Below are positions 31,822-37,954 of a DNA stretch of 37,954 bases, one piece after another. This DNA comes from DATAEG01 sp051001975. GTDB taxonomy: Bacteria > Actinomycetota > Actinomycetes > Mycobacteriales > Jatrophihabitantaceae. The DNA is taken from positions 1 to 37,954 of the forward strand of contig JBPCMU010000044.1 of NCBI GenBank assembly GCA_051001975.1, given 5' to 3'. A program made the position numbers and the translations under genes. Within the stretch, counting starts at the first letter, position 1. The number at the start of each line of letters is the position of its first letter. The notes under the pieces were generated by a model. The model saw only the letters and a program-made list of their open reading frames with translations. It had not been told where the DNA came from and ran no database searches.

Positions 31822-33212
31822 CGCTTGATGATCTGCGGGATCGTGCCGGCCGACTTCTCGGCCTTGAACTGCTTGGCCAGAGCTGCGCAGTACTCCGACG
31901 GGGTGGACTTGCCGGTCAATACCTTGTCCAGGCCCTGGTAGATGAACACATCCGACTTCGGCGGCCACCACGTCCACGTGACGTAGCCGTAATTGCCTTG
32001 CGACACCGCGTCATTGACGCTGGTGAGCACCCGCTTGGCCCGTGGGTCGATGTTTGACGGGATCTCGGAGGCGTCGAAGTCGATGGGGACGTTGTAGGTG
32101 GCCGGCACGTCGGCCATCCGCTTCAGGGCAGCCTGCTTGTCGCCGAAGTAGTAGTTCAGGAATTTCGCGGCAGCATCCTGGTTCTTGCTCGCCTTGTTGA
32201 TCGCCAGCGAGCCACCGATCCCGACCTCGAACAGCGGGTACGTGACGTCCTGGCTCAGCGCCGGCAGCGGCATCCAGTCCCAATCGTTGCCGTTGCCCGC
32301 CTTCGACCCGAAGTACTGTCCCACCTGGCTCATGAACCATTCGCCCTGCGGGATCATGGCGATCTTGCCCTTGCCGAACTGCGCGCCGAGCTCCTGCGAC
32401 GGCACCGAGAAGTACTTCTTCGTGCCGTCGGCGATCCAACCCTTGTCGAAGTAGGACTTCAGCAGTTGCACGGACTCGACGAAGATCGGATCGGTGAAGT
32501 CGACCTCGCCGGTGAGCGCCTTGTAGATGGCATCCGGGCCGGCGTAGTGGTTCCAGAACACCGTCATCAGCCATTCTGACGCGGCGGCCCAGTCCACGTT
32601 GGACGAGCCGAACGGCGTGATGCCCTGGCCCTTCAGCTCGGTGGCCAGCGCCTCCAGCTCGTCACGGTTGGTCGGCTGCTTGTAGCCCTTGTCCGCGAAC
32701 AAGGTCTTGTTGTAGTAGAGCAGCATTGTGTCGATCCGCAGCGGCAGCGCGAAGACCTTGCCTTCGTTGGTGAACGCGCTCAGCGCCCACGACTTGAGCT
32801 TCGAGGACCAGTCGTACTGCTTGGAATAGGCGGTCAGGTCTGCCAGCGTGTCCGCCTTGCTCCACGTGAGCGTCTGCGTCGCACTCGGCCCACGCACCAC
32901 GTCCGGGCCGGAACGCGACTGCAAGGCGGTCTGGATCAGCCGGCGCAGGTCAGCGCCCTTGTAGTACGTGGTGTCCATCTCGATCTTCGGGTTGGCCTTG
33001 TGGAAGCCGGCTTGCACGTTGGTGTCCCAGTACTTCTGGTTGGCGTCGCCCTGGATGTCCATCCACACCGACACCTTGCCGGTGCCGGTGCCCTTGCTGC
33101 CGCCGCCGCTGCCACAGGCGGTGAGCAGGCTGGCGGGCACCGCAGCACCCGCGACCGCGAGCCCCGCACCTGCCAGGAATGTCCGGCGGCTGGTTCGCAA
33201 CTGCTCTGTCAT
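31818..33212 (-). CDS. sugar ABC transporter substrate-binding lipoprotein
   Basis: A 464-aa extracellular binding protein of the CUT1 (family 1) type. The signal peptide combines a twin-arginine motif (SRRTFLAG, Arg9-Arg10) with a lipobox (LLTAC, Cys33), so it is probably Tat-exported and lipid-anchored. Family blocks include VWMDIQGDANQKYWD, GKVFALPLRIDTMLLYYNKTLF and IAMIPQGEWFM. The many Trp and Tyr residues suit oligosaccharide stacking. GAGGGAG precedes the ATG. It probably captures the oligosaccharides released by the secreted enzymes. Confidence 0.93.
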   Translation of the reverse strand: MTEQLRTSRRTFLAGAGLAVAGAAVPASLLTACGSGGGSKGTGTGKVSVWMDIQGDANQKYWDTNVQAGFHKANPKIEMDTTYYKGADLRRLIQTALQSRSGPDVVRGPSATQTLTWSKADTLADLTAYSKQYDWSSKLKSWALSAFTNEGKVFALPLRIDTMLLYYNKTLFADKGYKQPTNRDELEALATELKGQGITPFGSSNVDWAAASEWLMTVFWNHYAGPDAIYKALTGEVDFTDPIFVESVQLLKSYFDKGWIADGTKKYFSVPSQELGAQFGKGKIAMIPQGEWFMSQVGQYFGSKAGNGNDWDWMPLPALSQDVTYPLFEVGIGGSLAINKASKNQDAAAKFLNYYFGDKQAALKRMADVPATYNVPIDFDASEIPSNIDPRAKRVLTSVNDAVSQGNYGYVTWTWWPPKSDVFIYQGLDKVLTGKSTPSEYCAALAKQFKAEKSAGTIPQIIKR

Positions 33213-33214
33213 CG

Positions 33215-35368
33215 TCAGCTCCCTCTCGCGACGAGCGCCGGGGTGGCGTCCGTTCTGTTGATGTCAATGGGTCGCACCTGCACTGCTTGGGTGACGGTTC
33301 GGCCTTCCTCGACCAGCAACGCGACCCCGCCGCCGGTCAGCGGGCTGGCGTCGCGGACCCGGGCGATCAGCTCGCCGTCGACGGAGGCGCTGATCTCGTC
33401 GCCGGCCACCGCCAGTTCCAGTCGGTAGGTGTGGTCGAACTCCCAGGCGAACGCTGCGCTGAACAGCTCTTCGGTCGTGCCGCATCGCTTGACCAGTCGC
33501 ACTTCGTCGCGCCCGGTCAGCTCGAGCGCGTAGTGCCGCAGCAAGCCCTCCACCCGTGCGGCGAGCCCTACCGATTCGGCGACGTGCGGGGTGACGTCGG
33601 CGCGGACCACGTAGTCCTGCCAGTCCCGAGTGCCCTGGATGAGCAGACCCCGACCGCGGTTCTGCACGATGCGATACGGATCACCCCACTTGTCGTCGAA
33701 GCGGTCCACCGCGTCGACCCAGGCGCGGCGCCACATGCTGCCGCCCGCCGCGGGCTTGCCGAGGATCACGTCCGGTGCGCCGGCCCAGGTGAGCCGGTCC
33801 AGCAGGACTGTGGTCCCGCTGGCCAGGACGCCGGCGAACACCACCGGTTGCCCGTCCAGCTGGGGCACCGTCCACTCGAGCTCTGCCGCCGCACCGGCGC
33901 CGACCCGGACGGTTGGACCCGCCACGGTCACCAGCTCGTCCGAACTGTCATAGACCTGCACGCAGAGCGCGACCTGGGCGGCACCGTGGCCGTCGGGTAC
34001 GCACACCGAAGCACGGACCACCTGCCCTGGGTACAGCGTCGGACTCGCGACCAGCCCGTAGATCGGCATTTCCCGCGCCTCCGGCGGGATGAACGTCGGG
34101 GTAGCGACGCAGACGGCTTGTTCGGTCAACCCATCGAGACGCAGGGCGCCGGAGTCGTTGCTGACTCGAGCCGCCGTGGCCGGGGTGAGAACGCTGAAAC
34201 CCTGCACCGAACCCGGGAAGCAGAAGTGGAACCGTGCGCCGTCCTTCGCCGGCGCCACGACCTCGCCGCGCATCTGCCGTCCGATCGTGGACAGGGCCAC
34301 GGACTCGCGAACCGCATCGGTGACCACCGCGCCGCCATCCGCGGACGGCAAGTACATCCGGTCGGCCAGCGGAGTACGCCAGTCCGATTCCGAGGCCAGC
34401 CCGGCCAGCCCGCCGAGCACACCGCAGATCGACCCAACGTCGCCGCCATTGGAGTCGGTGTCCCACCCGCTGGTGTGCACCACCGTCATCGCCTTGTCGA
34501 AGGCGCCGCCGGAGTGGGCCAGCGCTGCGATCACCACGGCGTGATTGGGTACCACGTGACAGTTGCCGCCGAACTTGTCGTAGCCGTACCGCTCGCCGAT
34601 GCGGGCCCGGGTGTGATGCCAGTCCGCGTCGGCTGCCTGCCAGCCACGGACGTCCTCGATCACGCGATGGATCAGACTGTCGTGCGGGATCAACGAGCAG
34701 GCGGTGTCCAGCAGCTTGTCCATGTCCGACTCGACGAACGCCTGCGCGACGACCGCGGCGACGACCCGGGCCGCGACCAGCGCCTCACCGTCGTGGCTGA
34801 CGCTGGCCGAGGCGACGGCGAGATCCGCGGCCATTGCCGGATCCCCTGGGCAGGTCATCGCCAACCCCTCGACGAAGATCTGCGCACCAACCTGCTCGGC
34901 GAGGACCTTGCCGTTGCGGGCGATCGAGCCGCTCTCGGGAGGCTGGATGCCCGCAGACATCCGCAGGTACGCGGTGTGCTCGGTCGAGTTGCCCAGCCCG
35001 CCCCACCACAGCACCGTGCGGTTCTCGATGATGTAGTTCAGCCAGGCCTCGCCGACGTCCGCCGGCGTGAGGTCGTCGGGTCGGGCGACCGCTGCGTCCC
35101 GAAGAGCCCGCGGAAAGATGAATGTGCCGCTGATGTCGTCGTCGGTGACCACCAGAAGGTGGTTCTTCAACGGCACTTCGGTGCGGTCGTTCACGTAGCC
35201 GGTGATCTCGCCGAGCTCGGACAGGATCCGCTCGTAGGTCCATCCCTCGAACGGCCGGCCGAGGTACACCGCGATGATCTTGCCGAGCACGCCTGCGTAG
35301 ACGCGCTCCTCGTAGTCATGCGGTGTGCGCACGGTGCCGACCCGGTCCGTATCCGTCGCCGCGGTCAT
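33215..35368 (-). CDS. ADP-ribosylglycohydrolase-fold hydrolase with C-terminal lectin-like region
   Basis: A 717-aa protein with no signal peptide. Residues about 20-370 match the ADP-ribosylglycohydrolase (DraG/ARH) fold: TDDD at 75-78 fits the TDDT metal motif, and WDTDSNGGDVGSICGVLGGLAGL from 302 fits the second metal block, so both Asp clusters are intact. A beta-rich middle follows, and the last 130 residues (DYVVRADVTPHVAESVGLAARV, TYRLELAVAGDEISASVDGELIARV) look like a concanavalin/DUF1080-type domain. Family members cleave N- or O-ribosyl bonds. With ribokinase and RbsD upstream, I infer a cytosolic glycosidase that frees a pentose. ATG 35368 overlaps the rbsD stop by one base. Confidence 0.82.
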   Translation of the reverse strand: MTAATDTDRVGTVRTPHDYEERVYAGVLGKIIAVYLGRPFEGWTYERILSELGEITGYVNDRTEVPLKNHLLVVTDDDISGTFIFPRALRDAAVARPDDLTPADVGEAWLNYIIENRTVLWWGGLGNSTEHTAYLRMSAGIQPPESGSIARNGKVLAEQVGAQIFVEGLAMTCPGDPAMAADLAVASASVSHDGEALVAARVVAAVVAQAFVESDMDKLLDTACSLIPHDSLIHRVIEDVRGWQAADADWHHTRARIGERYGYDKFGGNCHVVPNHAVVIAALAHSGGAFDKAMTVVHTSGWDTDSNGGDVGSICGVLGGLAGLASESDWRTPLADRMYLPSADGGAVVTDAVRESVALSTIGRQMRGEVVAPAKDGARFHFCFPGSVQGFSVLTPATAARVSNDSGALRLDGLTEQAVCVATPTFIPPEAREMPIYGLVASPTLYPGQVVRASVCVPDGHGAAQVALCVQVYDSSDELVTVAGPTVRVGAGAAAELEWTVPQLDGQPVVFAGVLASGTTVLLDRLTWAGAPDVILGKPAAGGSMWRRAWVDAVDRFDDKWGDPYRIVQNRGRGLLIQGTRDWQDYVVRADVTPHVAESVGLAARVEGLLRHYALELTGRDEVRLVKRCGTTEELFSAAFAWEFDHTYRLELAVAGDEISASVDGELIARVRDASPLTGGGVALLVEEGRTVTQAVQVRPIDINRTDATPALVARGS

Positions 35369-35757
35369 CAGAACGCCACGCCCGCGTGCAGGATCACGTT
35401 CGTGAACGGGGTGTCTTCGCCGGTCCGCACGATTGCCCGGGCCTGCTGGCAGGCCGCCTTCAGCTCGTCGTGCGGGACGTGCTTCATCGACCGTCCGTTG
35501 AGCACGTCGAGTAGTTCCTCCGACCAGGGTCCGGACGGCATCTCGGCCGCCACCGTCACGCTCTCCACCACCAGCTCGTCCAGCACCACACGCAGTAACG
35601 GCAGCAACCGCGGCTCGCGACGGGCCCACACCAGATCGATTGGCTCCACCCCGGGCGGCACCGGCAGCCCGGCGTCGGCCAGGACGACCGTCTCGGCGTG
35701 CCCCAGTGCGGCGACGAGCTCGGCCAGCCGTGGGTGCCACAGTCCGGTGCTACGCAT
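35368..35757 (-). CDS. rbsD: D-ribose pyranase
   Basis: A 129-aa RbsD/FucU-fold protein that interconverts pyranose and furanose forms of ribose. GHAETVVLADAGLPVP with His20 matches the catalytic block of RbsD, and FTNVILHAGVAF matches its C-terminus. LADAGLP favours RbsD over the fucose mutarotase FucU. It starts 2 nt after the ribokinase stop and its stop overlaps the next start, so it is tightly co-transcribed. The true sugar could be another pentose or hexose. Confidence 0.88.
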   Translation of the reverse strand: MRSTGLWHPRLAELVAALGHAETVVLADAGLPVPPGVEPIDLVWARREPRLLPLLRVVLDELVVESVTVAAEMPSGPWSEELLDVLNGRSMKHVPHDELKAACQQARAIVRTGEDTPFTNVILHAGVAF

Positions 35758-35759
35758 CG

Positions 35760-36701
35760 TCAGCCCACCTGCTCTGCGCTCAACAGCGCGTCGAGGTCGG
35801 CGTCGGTCGGCAGGGCCGACTGCGCGCCCAGCGCAGTGGTGCTCAGCGCACCGGCTGCGCAGGCCCGGCGCAGCGCCGTGGGCAGGTCGAAGCCCGCCGC
35901 CAGCCCAGCACCGAGCGTCGCGCAGAAGCTGTCCCCGGCGCCGGTGGTGTCGACCGAGTCGACCGGGAACGCGGGTTGGTGCGACCCGGTGTCCGCGCTC
36001 GCGGCCACCGCCCCGTTCGCCCCCAGCGTGATGACGCACGTGGCCGGGCCGGTGGCGCACAGCACGCCGGCAAGATCGATCCACTCCGCCGTTGTCTCGG
36101 GGGCCGGGCATCCGGCGAGGGCGAGGGCCTCCACCTCGTTGACGACGAGCACTTGGCAGGCCCGCAGCAGGTCGTCGAAGGAGTCGTCCCGCAGAGCTGG
36201 CAGCGGAGCAGCATTGAGGATCACTATCGCTCCCCGCGCGCTGGCGGCCGACGCCGCAGCGAGCGCGGTGCCGAGCGGCACCTCCAGTTGCAGGAGCATC
36301 ACGTCGCCCGCGCTTGCGGTCTGTCCAGCCGCGGTTGCGGTTTCGGGGTCCAGCAGGTCGTTCGCGCCGGAACACACCACGATCGTGTTCTCGCCGCCGG
36401 CCGCCACCGTGATCAGCGCCAGCCCGGTCACCGCCCCGTCGATGCGTCGGATCCCGGAGATGTCGACGCCCGCGGCGGCCAGTGCCGCGCAGGCCTGGTC
36501 GCCGAACGCGTCGGTGCCGGCGGCCGCCACCATGGCGACGTCGGCACCCAGCCGCCCGGCTGCGATGGCCTGATTGGCACCCTTGCCGCCGGTCATCGGC
36601 TCCGAGCCGGCTCCGAGGATCGTCTCGCCTGCCGCCGGCAGGTGCGAGACGGACGCGCTGAGGTCGACGTTCATACTGCCCACGACGAGCACCCTGTTCA
36701 T
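35760..36701 (-). CDS. rbsK: ribokinase (PfkB family)
   Basis: A 313-aa PfkB-family sugar kinase. GSMNVDL at the start, the GGKGANQA substrate loop (38-45), and DTTGAGDSF with catalytic Asp257 fit ribokinase. It phosphorylates D-ribose to ribose 5-phosphate in the cytoplasm; related kinases accept other sugars. Its start overlaps the lacI stop (ATGA). It is the second gene of the operon. Confidence 0.9.
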   Translation of the reverse strand: MNRVLVVGSMNVDLSASVSHLPAAGETILGAGSEPMTGGKGANQAIAAGRLGADVAMVAAAGTDAFGDQACAALAAAGVDISGIRRIDGAVTGLALITVAAGGENTIVVCSGANDLLDPETATAAGQTASAGDVMLLQLEVPLGTALAAASAASARGAIVILNAAPLPALRDDSFDDLLRACQVLVVNEVEALALAGCPAPETTAEWIDLAGVLCATGPATCVITLGANGAVAASADTGSHQPAFPVDSVDTTGAGDSFCATLGAGLAAGFDLPTALRRACAAGALSTTALGAQSALPTDADLDALLSAEQVG

Positions 36702-37738
36702 GCCGGCCTCTCCGGATCCGCCTCGATCGCCCCGGATGCTGCGCAGCCACAGGACTCCCGGGTCAGCAGTGAGACCGGCAGCAGCACCGTGGCCGGCTCG
36801 GCGTCGTCACCGTCGAGCTGGCCGAGGATCCAATCGACAGCGGCCTGCGCGATCGCGTCGAACGGTTGCGCCATCGTGGTCAACCCCGGCGACGAGAACG
36901 CCCCCTCGGCAATGCCGTCGAAGGAGGCGATCGCCACGTCGTCGGGGCAGTTGCGACCCAGTTCGTTGAGCGCCCGCAGCACACCGACCGCCTGCTCGTC
37001 GCTGGCCACGAACACCCCGTCGTAGGACGTGTCGGCGAGGACGTCCATGGCGACCTGATAGCCGGCCTGCCGCCCGAACGCACCGTGGTGCACTGACATC
37101 GCGCTCGGCCGGACGCCCGCCTCGGCCAGCGCATCCCGCCAGCCGGCCACCCGGTCCGAGGCGGGCATCACGTCGGGCGGGCCGGCGATGCAGGCGATCC
37201 GGGTCCGGCCGTGCCCGAGTAGGTGCTCGGTGGCCAGTCGGGCGCCGGCCCGGTTGTCCACCAGTACGGAGGTCGTGACAGCGCCGGGCACTTGACGGTC
37301 CAGGGTCGCCCACGGCGTCTTGCTGCGCAGCAGGTCCTCGACGCAGTCGGCCGCGCCGTGCGCCGGCACCAGGAACACCCCGTCGACCCGGCGGGCCAGG
37401 AACGTCCGGACGTAGGCGGTCTGGCGCTGGTTGCCCTCGGCTGCGTTGCCGATCAGCAGCGTGTAGCCGCGCCCGAAGGCGAGCTCCTCGATGGCCCGGG
37501 CCAGTTCGGCGAAGTACGGGTTGGACGTGTCCGGGACAACGAGGCCGAGGGTCATCGTGCGGTTCATCCGCAGGGACCGGGCGATTCCGTTGGGCCGGTA
37601 GCCGAGCTGTTCCACGGCGGACAGCACGCGGGCCCGGGCCCCCGGCGATACGCCGCGCGGGCCGCCGTTGAGGACGTAGCTGACCACGGCGGGCGAGATC
37701 CCGGCCAGCCTGGCCACGTCCGCCCTGCGCACCGTCAC
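36698..37738 (-). CDS. LacI-family transcriptional regulator
   Basis: A 346-aa regulator starting at GTG 37738. The N-terminal helix-turn-helix and hinge (RRADVARLAGISPAVVSYVLNGGPRGVS to YRPNGIARSLR, about 3-57) precede a periplasmic-binding-protein-like sensor (LGLVVPDTSNPYFAELARAIE and following). It heads the operon and probably represses it until a sugar ligand binds. A perfect palindrome at 37837-37852 and a weaker copy at 37780-37795 lie just upstream and are the likely operators. The C-terminus is Cys-rich (ESCGCAAS). Confidence 0.93.
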   Translation of the reverse strand: MTVRRADVARLAGISPAVVSYVLNGGPRGVSPGARARVLSAVEQLGYRPNGIARSLRMNRTMTLGLVVPDTSNPYFAELARAIEELAFGRGYTLLIGNAAEGNQRQTAYVRTFLARRVDGVFLVPAHGAADCVEDLLRSKTPWATLDRQVPGAVTTSVLVDNRAGARLATEHLLGHGRTRIACIAGPPDVMPASDRVAGWRDALAEAGVRPSAMSVHHGAFGRQAGYQVAMDVLADTSYDGVFVASDEQAVGVLRALNELGRNCPDDVAIASFDGIAEGAFSSPGLTTMAQPFDAIAQAAVDWILGQLDGDDAEPATVLLPVSLLTRESCGCAASGAIEADPERPA

Positions 37739-37779
37739 CGCGTTCCCCTATCCACCCATGTCCGGTTCACCCGACTTCG

Positions 37780-37795
37780 GTCAACCCGTGTTGCG
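37780..37795. promoter_or_regulatory. degenerate second LacI operator
   Basis: The bases TCAACCCGTGTTG at 37781-37793 match the palindrome at 37837-37852 at 12 of 16 aligned positions. The centres are 57 bp apart, about 5.4 helical turns. It lies between the main palindrome and the lacI start and could support looping or autoregulation. Confidence 0.45.
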
Positions 37796-37836
37796 AATCG
37801 ATCAGTGCCCCAATATTCGGAGGATTCGACCGGTTG

Positions 37837-37852
37837 ATCAACACGTGTTGAT
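37837..37852. promoter_or_regulatory. perfect 16-bp palindrome, probable LacI operator
   Basis: ATCAACACGTGTTGAT is a perfect palindrome with a central CG, as in LacI-family operators. It is 99 bp from the lacI start and 43 bp from the ATG of the divergent gene, so it could control both. On the minus strand it ends in TTGATC, which could act as a -35, with GAATAT as a weak -10 after 17 nt. TTGATCAA (37834-37841) overlaps it. Confidence 0.65.
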
Positions 37853-37895
37853 TTCTGTTACCTGTTCGTTACCAACGATCCAACGGAGGAGACCG

Positions 37896-37954
37896 ATGAT
37901 TCGACCCGATCCGGGCGGCGGGGGGGGGGGGGGGGGGGGGAGACCCAGCCACTA
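37896..37954 (+). CDS. start of a divergent gene, truncated by the window end
   Basis: GGAGGA (37885-37890) lies 5 nt before ATG 37896, a strong start signal. The readable protein is only MIRPDPGG, followed by a 21-nt G run (seven Gly codons) and RPSH, so no function can be assigned and the sequence after residue 8 is doubtful. Divergent placement from lacI and the nearby palindrome suggest it belongs to the same regulon. Confidence 0.4.
   Translation, partial: MIRPDPGGGGGGGGGRPSH
37920..37940. repeat. 21-nt poly-G run
   Basis: An uninterrupted run of 21 G ends 14 bases before the window end. No comparable homopolymer was noticed elsewhere in the window. A sequencing artefact at a contig end is the most likely explanation; a true slipped-strand tract in the divergent gene is possible. 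Confidence 0.9.

Noticed and set aside
33179..36031. A 950-codon open frame on the plus strand opposite the ADP-ribosylglycohydrolase-fold gene
   Set aside because: Its protein is His/Arg/Pro-rich without domains, and the minus-strand genes have clear family motifs, ribosome sites and overlaps. It is an antisense product of high GC.
37920..37940. G-quadruplex or phase-variation tract
   Set aside because: A contig-end sequencing artefact explains the run more simply; not excluded without raw reads.
1..37954. CRISPR arrays, tRNA or rRNA genes, insertion sequences, prophage or integrase
   Set aside because: No regularly spaced repeats, no cloverleaf-like or rRNA sequence and no transposase or integrase motifs were seen on reading; a dedicated tRNA scan was not possible.

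Overview
The window looks like a contig from a high-GC actinobacterium. The evidence is GC-rich sequence with GTG starts, a mycothiol-dependent formaldehyde dehydrogenase (mycothiol is an actinobacterial thiol), a 13E12/DUF222 protein, PIG-L, WYL and PGPGW proteins, and an mreBCD-PBP2-rodA cluster. I cannot name a genus. Both ends look like assembly ends: base 1 falls inside a DUF222 gene, which belongs to a multicopy family, and the last 35 bases are a 21-nt G run plus 14 bases. I see no tRNA, rRNA, CRISPR array, transposase or integrase.

Positions 1-13132 hold ordinary genes in short units. These are a truncated and apparently frameshifted DUF222 gene; a 395-bp spacer with two DnaA-box-like sites; a secreted cyclophilin; a WYL regulator divergent from an alpha/beta hydrolase; a membrane-anchored esterase; a TIGR03960-type radical SAM protein coupled to GrpB; an ECF sigma factor coupled to a triple-VOC protein; a mycothiol/formaldehyde pair (MBL hydrolase and mscR); a PIG-L deacetylase; a PGPGW membrane protein; and a SUFU-domain protein. 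Positions 13136-19020 (minus strand) are the elongasome operon mreB-mreC-mreD-PBP2-rodA, with stop-start overlaps at most junctions.

Positions 19232-37738 (minus strand) are the most interesting part: a glycan-utilisation locus of about 17-18.5 kb. From the promoter side it reads LacI regulator, ribokinase, D-ribose pyranase, an ADP-ribosylglycohydrolase-fold protein with a C-terminal lectin-like region, a Tat/lipoprotein solute-binding protein, two CUT1 permeases, a sulfatase, three tandem secreted beta-helix hydrolases resembling GH49 (clan GH-N), a secreted SGNH esterase, a second sulfatase, and after a 78-bp gap a secreted GH13 alpha-amylase. Junctions from lacI to the second sulfatase run from an 8-nt overlap to a 24-nt gap, so there is little room for internal promoters. 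A perfect 16-bp palindrome and a degenerate copy 57 bp away lie upstream of lacI, and a divergent gene starts just beyond them.

Proposed working model (inference): secreted GH-N enzymes and the SGNH esterase cut and deacylate an extracellular, probably sulfated polysaccharide. The binding protein and permeases import the sulfated oligosaccharides, using an ATPase encoded elsewhere. Two sulfatases without signal peptides desulfate them in the cytoplasm. The ADP-ribosylglycohydrolase-fold enzyme, the only candidate cytosolic glycosidase in the locus, releases a pentose that RbsD and RbsK feed into central metabolism. The substrate is unknown.
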